64,000 nt of DNA. It comes from Sphingomonadaceae bacterium. Its GTDB lineage: Bacteria > Pseudomonadota > Alphaproteobacteria > Sphingomonadales > Sphingomonadaceae. The notes beneath the pieces were generated by a model. That model was not told the DNA's origin. It saw only the letters and a list, made by a program, of their open reading frames with translations, and did not search any database. The translations under genes were made by a program, and so were the position numbers. This document shows positions 18,494 to 29,443 of the stretch, one piece after another (the first letter of the stretch is position 1; each line of letters starts with the position of its first letter). The stretch covers positions 1-64,000 of the forward strand of contig CANGJI010000003.1 of NCBI GenBank assembly GCA_947454135.1, written 5' to 3'.

Positions 18494-21354
18494 GCGGCTT
18501 CAGACTGGCGGATGGCGGCCGCATCGATCGCCGCACCAAGCGCAATTTCACCTTCGACGGCAAGGCCCAGTGGGGCTACGCGGGGGACAGCCTCGCCTCG
18601 GCGCTGCTGGCGCAGGGGCAGATGCTGTTCGGGCGCTCGTTCAAGTATCACCGCCCGCGCGGCATTCTGGGTGCGGGTGTGGAAGAGCCGAACGCACTGG
18701 TGACAGTGGATCGCGGCCCGGGCCGGCGCACGCCCAACCTGCGCGCGCCCTCGGTGGCGCTGCATGACGGCCTTGTCGCGACGAGCCAGAACCGCTTCCC
18801 GACGCTCAAGACCGACCTGATTGCCGTCAACAACGTGTTCTCCGCGTTCTTCCCGGCGGGTTTCTACAACAAGACCTTCATGTGGCCGCGCGCGGCATGG
18901 GAGAAGGTCTACGAGCCGATCATCCGGCGACTGGCCGGTTTGGGTGACAGCCCGACCACGCGCGATCCCGATCATTACGACGCGACCTATGCGCATTGCG
19001 AGACGCTGGTCGTCGGCGCGGGGCCTGCGGGCATTGCGGCGGCGCTTGAAGCGGCGGCGAGCGGCGGCCGGGTCATTCTGATCGACGAGCAGGAAGAAAT
19101 CGGCGGCGGCGCGCTCAGCGATCCGGCGCAGTGGGCCTGGCTTGGCGAAGCTACCGCCAAGCTCGCTGCGATGGATCACGTGACGATCCTGCCGCGCACG
19201 ACGGCCATCGGGCACTATCACCAGAACTTCGTTGTCGCAGCGGAGCGGCTGACCGACCACCTCTCGGTCGACGAAGCCGAAGGTGCGCGCGAGAAGCTGT
19301 GGCGCATCCGTGCGGGTGAAGTCGTGCTCGCGATGGGGGCGATCGAGCGCCCGCTGGTGTTCGAAGGCAACGACGTTCCGGGCGTGATGCTGGCAAGCGC
19401 GGCCAGGACTTTCGCGCTGCGCTATGGCGTTGCGGTGGGCCGCAAGGTCGTGGTCATGGCGGTGCATGACAGCGGATGGCGCGATGCGCTTGCCCTGCAC
19501 AAGGCAGGCGTGAACATCGCGGCCATCGTCGACCTGCGCCGCGATATTGCGCCGGAACTCGTCGAGGCTGCGCGCGAGGCGCGGATCGCCTGCCATCCCG
19601 GCTATGCGGTGACTGCTGTTGCAGGCAGCCAAGCCGTGAAGGGCGCGACCATCGCCCTTGCCGGTGTCGGCAAGGTTCAGAAACTCGATTGCGATGCCGT
19701 GCTGATGGCCGGCGGGTGGACGCCGACGGTCCACTTGTGGAGCCACGCCAAGGGTTCGCTGCGCTGGGACGACAACTGGGGCGCTTTCCTGCCCGACAAG
19801 ACGCACGAGAACCTGCGCTGCGTCGGTGCCTGCGCCGGCGCGTGGGACTTCGGCAAGGGCCTCGCGGGCGGTCTGCTGCCGGCGCCCAAGCCGCTGCATG
19901 AAAGCAAGGCCTTCGTCGATTTCCAGAACGACGTTAAGGCGCGCGATATCGGCCTTGCGGTGCAGGAAGGCTTCCGCTCGATCGAGCACATCAAGCGCTA
20001 CACCACCAACGGCATGGCGACCGATCAGGGCAAGACCTCAAACCTCAACGGCCTCCAGATCGCGTCTGGCGTGCTGCACCGGCCCGTGACCGAGATCGGC
20101 CTCACGACCTTCCGCCCGCCCTACACGCCGCAGAGCTTCGGCGCGATCCTCGGGCACCACAAGGAAGCGTTGTTCCAGCCCTTGCGCAAGACGGTAATCG
20201 ACGATTGGGCGGAAGCCCAAGGCGCGGTCTACGAGAACGTCGCGCAGTGGCGGCGCGCGCGCTATTTCCCCAAGGGCAGCGAAGACATGGACGCTGCCGT
20301 GGCACGCGAGTGCCGCACGGTGCGTTCGGCGGTCGGCGTGTTCGATGCCTCCACGCTCGGCAAGATCGAAGTCGTGGGTCCGGATGCGGCGGAATTCCTC
20401 AACCGCATGTATACGAACCCGTGGAAGTCGCTGGAGCCGGGCCGCTGCCGCTATGGCCTGCTACTGGGCGAGCATGGCTTCATCATCGATGACGGCGTTT
20501 CGGCGCGGCTTGCGCCCGACCGTTTCCACCTGACGACGACGACCGGCGGCGCGGCGCGCGTGCTGAACATGATGGAGGACTACCTCCAGACCGAGTGGTC
20601 GGACCTCGACGTCTGGCTGACCAGCACGACCGAGCAGTGGGCGGTGATCGCGGTGCAGGGCCCCAAGGCCCGGCGCGTGATCGAACCGCTGGTGGAAGGC
20701 ATCGACCTTTCGCCGGAGGCTTTCCCGCACATGTCGGTTCGCGAAGGCAAGATCTGCGGCGTTGATACGCGGCTGTTCCGGGTGAGCTTCACTGGCGAGT
20801 TGGGCTTCGAAGTCAACGTGCCTGCCGAGCATGGCCGCATGGTCTGGGAAGCGATCTGGGCCGAGGGCGAGAAGCACGGCGCGGCGGCCTATGGCACCGA
20901 GACGATGCACGTCCTGCGCGCGGAAAAGGGCTTCATCATTGTCGGGCAGGATACCGACGGCACGGTGACCCCCGATGACGCGGGCCTTGGCTGGGCGGTC
21001 GGCAAGAAGAAGCCCGATTTCGTCGGCAAGCGTTCGCTGGCGCGGCCGGACATCGTGGCCCCGGGTCGCAAGCAGCTGGTCGGTCTGCTGACCGATGATC
21101 CGCAGTTGGTGCTGGAGGAAGGCGCGCAGATCGTTGCCGATCCCAACCAGCCGGTGCCGATGACGATGATCGGGCACGTGACCTCATCCTATCACAGCGC
21201 GACGCTTGGCCGTTCCATCGCGATGGCACTTGTGGCCGGTGGCCGCGACCGGATGGGTGAGACGCTGCACATTCCGATGCCGGATCGCACGATCAGCGCG
21301 AAGGTGGTCACCCCGATGTTCTATGATGCTGAAGGGAGCCGGCTAAATGGTTGA
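18490..21354 (+). CDS. soxA: sarcosine oxidase alpha subunit
   Basis: This 954-aa subunit carries an N-terminal ferredoxin-like segment (KYHRPRGILGAGVEEPNALV), an NAD-binding dinucleotide fold (ETLVVGAGPAGIAAALEAAASG near residue 175), and a C-terminal GcvT-type folate domain (from about residue 570) where formaldehyde from sarcosine is captured as 5,10-methylene-tetrahydrofolate. Translation begins at GTG 18490, overlapping the soxD stop as GTGA; no ATG fits the family N-terminus. It overlaps soxG by eight bases. Confidence 0.95.
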   Translation: MSGFRLADGGRIDRRTKRNFTFDGKAQWGYAGDSLASALLAQGQMLFGRSFKYHRPRGILGAGVEEPNALVTVDRGPGRRTPNLRAPSVALHDGLVATSQNRFPTLKTDLIAVNNVFSAFFPAGFYNKTFMWPRAAWEKVYEPIIRRLAGLGDSPTTRDPDHYDATYAHCETLVVGAGPAGIAAALEAAASGGRVILIDEQEEIGGGALSDPAQWAWLGEATAKLAAMDHVTILPRTTAIGHYHQNFVVAAERLTDHLSVDEAEGAREKLWRIRAGEVVLAMGAIERPLVFEGNDVPGVMLASAARTFALRYGVAVGRKVVVMAVHDSGWRDALALHKAGVNIAAIVDLRRDIAPELVEAAREARIACHPGYAVTAVAGSQAVKGATIALAGVGKVQKLDCDAVLMAGGWTPTVHLWSHAKGSLRWDDNWGAFLPDKTHENLRCVGACAGAWDFGKGLAGGLLPAPKPLHESKAFVDFQNDVKARDIGLAVQEGFRSIEHIKRYTTNGMATDQGKTSNLNGLQIASGVLHRPVTEIGLTTFRPPYTPQSFGAILGHHKEALFQPLRKTVIDDWAEAQGAVYENVAQWRRARYFPKGSEDMDAAVARECRTVRSAVGVFDASTLGKIEVVGPDAAEFLNRMYTNPWKSLEPGRCRYGLLLGEHGFIIDDGVSARLAPDRFHLTTTTGGAARVLNMMEDYLQTEWSDLDVWLTSTTEQWAVIAVQGPKARRVIEPLVEGIDLSPEAFPHMSVREGKICGVDTRLFRVSFTGELGFEVNVPAEHGRMVWEAIWAEGEKHGAAAYGTETMHVLRAEKGFIIVGQDTDGTVTPDDAGLGWAVGKKKPDFVGKRSLARPDIVAPGRKQLVGLLTDDPQLVLEEGAQIVADPNQPVPMTMIGHVTSSYHSATLGRSIAMALVAGGRDRMGETLHIPMPDRTISAKVVTPMFYDAEGSRLNG

Positions 21355-21877
21355 GATCGCAGAAGTCGCGGTTTCGGCGGCGGAGCTGAAGCTTGGAGCC
21401 GGGCCGGTTGCGGGCGCGGGCGTGACGTTGTCGCATGCAGGCCCGCCCGCCCGTTATTCGCTGCGGGCACGCGATGCCAAAGTGCTTTCGGACGTGATCG
21501 GCCGCGCGCTGCCGGGCAAGATCGGTGATCAGACGGACGGCGTGATCTGCCTTGGGCCGGACGAGTTCTATGCGATCCTCCCCGAAGGCACCGTGCTGCC
21601 GCGCGGTGAGGGCTTGGCCGTCAGCGTGACGGACGTCTCCTCGCGTGCACTGGGGCTTGTGCTGGAAGGCCCGGCGGCGATTTCGGTACTCGCCAGCGGG
21701 TGCCCGCTTGATCTCGCCAGCATGAAGGTAGGCCGGGCGACGCGCACGGTGTTCGAAACGGTCGAGATCGTGGTCTGGCGCGAGAGCGAGGAGCGCTGGC
21801 ATGTCGAAGTCTGGCGCAGCTTCGCGACCTGGCTGTGGAATGCTTTCGTGGCAGCCATGCCGGGGGCGCACGGATGA
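21347..21877 (+). CDS. soxG: sarcosine oxidase gamma subunit
   Basis: This 176-aa protein matches the SoxG subunit in size, order and content: a GcvT-related fold with SVTDVSSRALGLVLEGPAAISVLASGCPLDL and the C-terminal RSFATWLWNAF helix. It completes a canonical soxBDAG set. The family diverges rapidly, so operon position is part of the evidence. Its stop overlaps the following start as ATGA. Confidence 0.93.
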   Translation: MVEIAEVAVSAAELKLGAGPVAGAGVTLSHAGPPARYSLRARDAKVLSDVIGRALPGKIGDQTDGVICLGPDEFYAILPEGTVLPRGEGLAVSVTDVSSRALGLVLEGPAAISVLASGCPLDLASMKVGRATRTVFETVEIVVWRESEERWHVEVWRSFATWLWNAFVAAMPGAHG

Positions 21878-22379
21878 GCGACGCGGCGCTGAAGGACGCG
21901 CTCGCGGCGCTGGGGATCGGATGGTCCATCCTCGAACACGAGGCCGTATTTACCGTCGAGGAAAGCCTTGCGATCCATGACGCGCTGCCGGGTGCGCATA
22001 CCAAGAACCTGTTCCTCAAGGATGCGGGCGGGCAGTTCTGGCTGGTGACGGTGGAGCATTCCCGCCGCGTTGATCTCAAGGCGCTGGCCGGCGTGATCGG
22101 CGCCAAGAAGCTGAGCTTCGGCAAGGCCGAGGACATGGAGCGCCTGCTGGGCGTAACGCCCGGTGCGGTGACGCCGCTCGCGGCGCTGAACGATACCGGC
22201 GGCGCAGTCCGCGTGGTGATCGATACCGAACTGGCGTCGGCGGATGCCGTGCATGTCCACCCCTTGCGCAACACCGCGACAATCGGGCTTTCGGGAGTGG
22301 ACCTTGTCCGCGCGCTGGCTGCGTGGGGGCATGATCCGCTGATCGCCGCCATCCCAGAACGCGCGCCCGCCGAACCGGC

Positions 22380-22383
<4 letters not shown>
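21874..22383 (+). CDS. YbaK/ProX-type aminoacyl-tRNA deacylase
   Basis: This 169-aa YbaK-domain protein resembles the stand-alone editing factors that hydrolyse mischarged Ala-tRNA(Pro) or Cys-tRNA(Pro). The HTKNLFLKD segment near residue 43 and the [23 protein letters not shown] block are characteristic of the ProX/PrdX branch. The start at 21874 overlaps the soxG stop, and its own stop overlaps sdaA, so it is translationally embedded in a choline-degradation operon. Why a proofreading enzyme sits there is unclear. The fold assignment is firm; the tRNA substrate is inferred from the family. Confidence 0.88.
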
Positions 22384-23756
<1,373 letters not shown>

Positions 23757-23761
23757 GGCAA

Positions 23762-23932
23762 AGGCCATCGACAGCGCCGAGCCTGCTTGATGTGATCCAG
23801 GGCGAGTGTTTAGGCTTGAGCCGTGAGGACTTGCGCTTGGGGGATAGCGGCACGGCGATCGAAGGCCGCGAACTCTACGTTCTGCCCGAAGATGGCCCCA
23901 GCCGGGTGTTCCACTACCAGCTCGACACCTGA
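23762..23932 (+). pseudogene. possible 3' remnant of an unidentified gene
   Basis: Between sdaA and glpK, one frame reads ...LLDVIQGECLGLSREDLRLG and then GTAIEGRELYVLPEDGPSR before ending in VFHYQLDT and a stop. Its amino-acid composition looks like ordinary protein, unlike the shadow frames around it. There is no convincing start; a GTG at 23792 would give only about 46 residues, without a good ribosome site. It could be the C-terminal stub of a deleted gene or a very small gene. No family was recognised. The rest of the 278-bp gap (to 24034) holds only the glpK leader. Confidence 0.35.
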
Positions 23933-24034
23933 GCCAATCTCAATTTTCTATAAGGGCCGCGCAAAGGGTGCTTTCGGAGGCCATGCCGGTTGGATAGGCA
24001 GGGGCAAACGCCAAGGCACAACGAGAGGATACCC

Positions 24035-25519
<1,485 letters not shown>

Positions 25520-25529
25520 GTTCGCATCC

Positions 25530-26120
25530 TCAGACCTCGAGAAGGGCCTGAGCCTGAATGAGATCTTCGGGTCGGTCCACGTCTAGTGCAAGTCTCGGAT
25601 CCAGCGCCACCGTTGGTGCGCCTTTGAGGCGCACCGCCCCGCCGCGGTCGCCTTCGAGAGCCGTGAGCCCGGCGAAGTGCGCGGCGCCGAAGATGGTGGG
25701 CGGCATCGTCACGCCCTCTGCCGCAGTGGCGATGCAATCGCCGTTGAACTGGCTGACGAGGGCGAGGATATGCGCCCGCGGCACCAGCGGCATATCGGCG
25801 AGGGCCACCAGCACCGCCGAGGCGCCGGCAGCCTGCGCGGCTGCTACGCCGAGCGCGAGGGAGCGGGCCTGCGGCGCTCCGGCCGGGCTGAGCGGAACAC
25901 AATCGTAGCCGAGTGCCGATAGGTCCGGAACTTGCGGTCCGGTGACGGCATGGCGGGCGGCGAAGGGCAGGGCGGCCAGCATTTCGGCGGCGTGCAGGGC
26001 AAGCGATTTGCCGCCGAGCGGGGCCAGCAGTTTCGGTCCGCCAAAGCGCGCTGATTGCCCGCCAGCGAGCAGGACGACGGCGAGACCGGCGAAAGCTGGG
26101 TCAGTTGCGGGAGGGGACAT
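25530..26120 (-). CDS. MocA/MobA-like molybdopterin nucleotidyltransferase
   Basis: This 196-aa protein has the GT-A nucleotidyltransferase signature VVLLAGGQSARFGGPKLLAP at the N-terminus and the metal-site region LVALADMPLVP near residue 105. With XdhC directly upstream it is probably a MocA-type enzyme, making the cytosine dinucleotide form of molybdenum cofactor used by xanthine-oxidase-family enzymes. The start at 26120 overlaps the xdhC-like gene by 20 bp. The likely client is the iorAB-type hydroxylase at 31986. It converges on glpK with a 10-bp gap. Confidence 0.82.
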   Translation of the reverse strand: MSPPATDPAFAGLAVVLLAGGQSARFGGPKLLAPLGGKSLALHAAEMLAALPFAARHAVTGPQVPDLSALGYDCVPLSPAGAPQARSLALGVAAAQAAGASAVLVALADMPLVPRAHILALVSQFNGDCIATAAEGVTMPPTIFGAAHFAGLTALEGDRGGAVRLKGAPTVALDPRLALDVDRPEDLIQAQALLEV

Positions 26121-27081
26121 GCGAGGCGGGATCGTGTGTGATCCGGCCCGGCACCCGGCCGCTCCAGCCCGGCATGCCCGCGCAGGCCTGATAATCCTGC
26201 ACCACTTCGCTGAGGATCGACAGCGCGAGCGTGGCGGGATCGCGGGTGGCCGGGATGATGCCGATGCCGCCGCGCAGTATGTCGAGCCGTGTTTGCGGCA
26301 CGCCGATGGTGCGCAGACCTGCCAGACGCGCCCGGTGCGTGCGCGCACTGCCCACTGCGCCGTGGTAGAACCCGTCCTGTGCCAGCGCGAGCGGGATGAG
26401 GCCCTCTTCCCATTCGTGATCGTGGAACACGAAGACGAAAGCCGTCCACGGATCACCCACCAGATCGGGCAGCGCTGTGCGGCTCTTCATCGGGACAATG
26501 CCGGGCTCGGTTGCGGCGTGGCGGTCCGTTGCGGGGGCATAGGCCTCAACCGCAAGCCCGAAAGCGCGGGAAAGCCGCACCAGCGCGGTGAGGTCTTCGC
26601 CGTGGCCAAGCGCGACGAGGCGCAGGGGCGGCGCATAGGCGCGCTGGAAACCATATGCGCCGGGCGTGTCTGCCAAGGCGGCGGTGCCTTCGTTCAGGCG
26701 CAGCACGGCGGCCTTGCGCCCCTCGGTCCGTGCGAGGATACGGGCGAGCACCGCCGGATCAGGGCGGGGCGTGAACAGCAGGTCGATCCCGCCGCCGCAG
26801 GGGAGGCGAATATCGAGATAGGGCGAGCCGATGCCATAGCGCACAGTCCGGCCATGCCCTTGCTCCAGCACGAGCAGTGCCTCGGCGATCACGGCTGCTT
26901 CAATGCAACCGCCCGAGAAGGAACCGGCGCTGCGGCCATCGGCGAGCACAGCCATCTGCGCGCCGATCCCGCGCGAGGAAGCGCCTTCGATTCCGGTGAG
27001 CGTGACGAGTACGCCATCAACGCCTTGCCGCGCGCCATCGACGAGGAGGCGCAGGATGCTGCGGTCGTCGTGCGCGATCAT
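26101..27081 (-). CDS. XdhC/CoxI family molybdoenzyme maturation factor
   Basis: This 326-aa protein belongs to the XdhC family, which binds molybdenum cofactor, promotes its sulfuration and inserts it into xanthine-oxidase-type enzymes. The N-terminal half has SFSGGCIEAAV with the conserved cysteine. The C-terminal Rossmann-like part ends with HDHEWEEGLIPLALAQDGFYHGAVGS and GLRTIGVPQTRLDILRGGIG-type motifs. The start at 27081 overlaps the cytochrome c stop as ATGA, better than an in-frame ATG at 27129 inside that gene. It forms a maturation pair with the next gene. Confidence 0.9.
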   Translation of the reverse strand: MIAHDDRSILRLLVDGARQGVDGVLVTLTGIEGASSRGIGAQMAVLADGRSAGSFSGGCIEAAVIAEALLVLEQGHGRTVRYGIGSPYLDIRLPCGGGIDLLFTPRPDPAVLARILARTEGRKAAVLRLNEGTAALADTPGAYGFQRAYAPPLRLVALGHGEDLTALVRLSRAFGLAVEAYAPATDRHAATEPGIVPMKSRTALPDLVGDPWTAFVFVFHDHEWEEGLIPLALAQDGFYHGAVGSARTHRARLAGLRTIGVPQTRLDILRGGIGIIPATRDPATLALSILSEVVQDYQACAGMPGWSGRVPGRITHDPASHVPSRN

Positions 27082-27617
27082 TGGGGCGAGCCGGGATATT
27101 GCAGGCGCAGTGACGTGGGGGCACGGCACTTGGCAATGGCAACATTGGCAAGGCGCAGCCGCTCTGCCTTGAGCGATACGCTGGTCAGCGGAAACTGCCT
27201 CTCGTGCGCAACTTCAGAGCCGGTGAAGGGCTTGGTTCCCACTGGCACGCTCTTGCCGCCAAGCACGAAGACCACATAATTCATGAGATCGGCGAGCTGG
27301 GCGTTATCGGTGATCCGGCTGTGGGCAACGTTGGGCAGGCGCAGCAGGTAGGCGCGCGATTCCGGCGTACACATGAACCAGCCCACGCGATCCTTGATTT
27401 CGGGCAGATGCGCCGGAACGGTCGTGCCCCGCAGGCCATGGCACCCGGCGCAATTCTCGATGAAATCGCTCTGGGCAAGATCGGGATCGGCCATCATCGG
27501 CCGCACCGCTTCGGGAATATCGGGTGAATGGTTGTCCGGTTCAGCTGCGCGCAAACCACCCAGCGCAACGGCGCCGAGCAGAAATGCGGCAGGAATAAGC
27601 CTTGCGAACGTTACCAT
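27078..27617 (-). CDS. periplasmic c-type cytochrome
   Basis: This 179-aa exported protein has a signal peptide (MVTFARLIPAAFLLGAVALGG) and one haem-attachment motif, CAGCH, near residue 56, with downstream methionines as possible axial ligands. It lies directly after the amine dehydrogenase light chain and is coupled to xdhC. It could accept electrons from the quinoprotein amine dehydrogenase or serve the molybdenum hydroxylase, since both modules border it. No amicyanin or azurin gene is nearby. Confidence 0.87.
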   Translation of the reverse strand: MVTFARLIPAAFLLGAVALGGLRAAEPDNHSPDIPEAVRPMMADPDLAQSDFIENCAGCHGLRGTTVPAHLPEIKDRVGWFMCTPESRAYLLRLPNVAHSRITDNAQLADLMNYVVFVLGGKSVPVGTKPFTGSEVAHERQFPLTSVSLKAERLRLANVAIAKCRAPTSLRLQYPGSPQ

Positions 27618-27662
27618 ACACTTGTCTATAACCCGGATTGCCGCCTGTCGGAACCGCCTTTT

Positions 27663-28205
27663 TCAGGCCGTGCCGACGAGGACCGCTGTCGAGCAGTGAT
27701 ATTCCATGCTGGTCGTGCCGAAGCACCAGATCACATCGTTGTTGAGCTGGGGCACATAGAGCTGCGTTTCGCGGTCGGTTCCGTCGCAATCGCACTTGTT
27801 GCAGTATGCCTTGCCGCAGCAATCGCGGTACGCGATGAGGTAGGCGCGGCCGTCATCGGGATTGATGCAAGTACCGACCCACGAGACGGGCGAGTGCTCC
27901 GCGCCCGGCGGGCAGCGGTTCACCGCGCCGCCACAGCACGAGCAGAGCGAGCCATCGATCGCGCAGTAACGCCAGTAATCGCACTTGGTGTCGTCCTTGC
28001 TCTGCGCCGAGCGGGCAAAGGCGGTCTTTGCTTCGGGGGAGCGGTCCGGCTTGGCGGCGCTGGCGCGGCTGACCGGCAGGACCGGGAATACCGGCGCGGC
28101 AACCAGCGCGAGGCCGAGCCGGGCGAGGATGCCGCGGCGCGAGGTGCCACCGGCAAAGCGGCGGAGCAGCTTCTCGCCCATGGCGTCGGGATTGAAGGTC
28201 TTCAT
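27663..28205 (-). CDS. TTQ amine dehydrogenase light chain
   Basis: This 180-aa precursor is the catalytic light chain of a methylamine/aromatic amine dehydrogenase. The cofactor tryptophans are Trp109 (SPVSWVGTC) and Trp160 (DVIWCFG), separated by 51 residues as are Trp57 and Trp108 in the Paracoccus enzyme. The catalytic aspartate equivalent is Asp128 (IAYRDCC), 19 residues after Trp109 as in the model. The mature part is cysteine-rich (CDYWRYC, CSCC, CNKCDC), as the disulfide-laced family requires. The leader has a twin-arginine motif, TSRRGILARL, so export is probably through Tat. It is the fourth gene of the set. Confidence 0.94.
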   Translation of the reverse strand: MKTFNPDAMGEKLLRRFAGGTSRRGILARLGLALVAAPVFPVLPVSRASAAKPDRSPEAKTAFARSAQSKDDTKCDYWRYCAIDGSLCSCCGGAVNRCPPGAEHSPVSWVGTCINPDDGRAYLIAYRDCCGKAYCNKCDCDGTDRETQLYVPQLNNDVIWCFGTTSMEYHCSTAVLVGTA

Positions 28206-28260
28206 GAGCTTGTCCCCTGTTTTGCGCTGGAACCGTGTTCGTGTGAGTGGAAGCGGGCGT

Positions 28261-28863
28261 TCAATTGACCACTGCCTTGAGCTTGCCGATGTAATCCTGA
28301 ACCGAGCGGATGCCCATTTCGTGGGCGATCACGAGGCTTTCGAGATGCTCGCGGCTGTTGACGAGGCCCTTGGAAAGGATCGTGCCGTGCTCGTCCATCA
28401 GGACGGCATAGGGCAGCTTGGCGACTTCGTAGAACTGTCCGACTTCCGGCCCGTTGATGAACTGGTAGCCGGCAAGGCCCTGGCTGGCGATCATCTCGCG
28501 CTGGGCGGCAACATCGTCGTCGCCGACGAAGATCAGCTGGACGCGTTCATCGCGGGCGAAGGACTTCGCCATCGGGATCAGGCCCTTGCACAGCGGGCAC
28601 GAGGGCGAAACGAACATGAGGAGGCGCAGCGGCACGCCGTGGAGATGGCCGCCGACGGTCGTCTGCTGGCCGTCGATCGTGGTGGCGGGAACTGCCGCGG
28701 CGGTGCTGCCGACGGAGGGACCGGCCGACGTGGTCAGCGCCCCCGCAGGCGCAACCCGCATGTGCAGCACGCCGACCTGGCGGGCGAGCGCAAGCAGCGC
28801 CACCACCAGCAGGAGGATGACAACCCACGACAGGACCGTCGAGACGAGCAGGGCTTGCAGCAT
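28261..28863 (-). CDS. MauD-like thioredoxin-fold maturation protein
   Basis: This 200-aa membrane-anchored protein has an N-terminal transmembrane helix (LQALLVSTVLSWVVILLLVV) and a periplasmic thioredoxin-like domain with CPLC near residue 99. MauD is needed to form the many disulfides of the amine dehydrogenase light chain. The start at 28863 is preferred because GGAGGT precedes it; an upstream in-frame ATG at 28902 lacks this and would overlap mauE. Its position between MauE and the light chain is canonical. Confidence 0.9.
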   Translation of the reverse strand: MLQALLVSTVLSWVVILLLVVALLALARQVGVLHMRVAPAGALTTSAGPSVGSTAAAVPATTIDGQQTTVGGHLHGVPLRLLMFVSPSCPLCKGLIPMAKSFARDERVQLIFVGDDDVAAQREMIASQGLAGYQFINGPEVGQFYEVAKLPYAVLMDEHGTILSKGLVNSREHLESLVIAHEMGIRSVQDYIGKLKAVVN

Positions 28864-28867
28864 TCGG

Positions 28868-29443
28868 TTACCTCCGCTGAGCCGCGAGCGGTGATGCCGC
28901 AAGCGCCCCGATGGCGTTGAAAAGCAGATAGATCAGGAAGACGGCAACGCCGCCGACTATGGCGATGGCCCTGTTCACGAGATTGAGCCCGATGGCCGGC
29001 ACCGTCCCGAGGTAGGGCAGGAGCAGGGCGACGAGCAGCACGTTGCGCACCACCAGCAGCCAGCTCAGCGGCTGCCGCAGATCGGACCTGCCACACCCGC
29101 AATCGATCTCGCGGCGGCCGCGCGCAATGTTGATGCCCATAGCAGCGGCAAAGAGCAGAAGCAGCGCCATGGCCATGGGGGCGAAGAGGCTCCCGTGGTC
29201 AAGCATCAGGCCAAATCCGACCGCGCATTCCACCAGCGGCAGGAGCAGGGCTGCGGGCGCGGTCAGGAATGCCGGGAGCAGCCGGTAGTTGGCGAGCACG
29301 CCAGCGAACACCTGCGTATTGCGCAGCTTGGGCAAGGCGGCCTGCGTGAACACGAGGCCGACGCCAAGCGCACCGGCGTAGCCGAGCACGGCAAGTTCCG
29401 TCCCGCCCAGCACAGACAAACTCATGGCGCCGCCGTCTGCCAT
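28868..29443 (-). CDS. MauE-like integral membrane maturation protein
   Basis: This 191-aa protein has about five hydrophobic helices and a conserved cysteine pair in EIDCGCG near residue 113, matching the MauE/DoxX-like family that works with MauD in disulfide formation or transport for the light chain. Its start overlaps the heavy-chain stop by one base (TGATG). An internal ATG at 29425 is the alternative start. Role assigned from family and operon order. Confidence 0.88.
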   Translation of the reverse strand: MADGGAMSLSVLGGTELAVLGYAGALGVGLVFTQAALPKLRNTQVFAGVLANYRLLPAFLTAPAALLLPLVECAVGFGLMLDHGSLFAPMAMALLLLFAAAMGINIARGRREIDCGCGRSDLRQPLSWLLVVRNVLLVALLLPYLGTVPAIGLNLVNRAIAIVGGVAVFLIYLLFNAIGALAASPLAAQRR

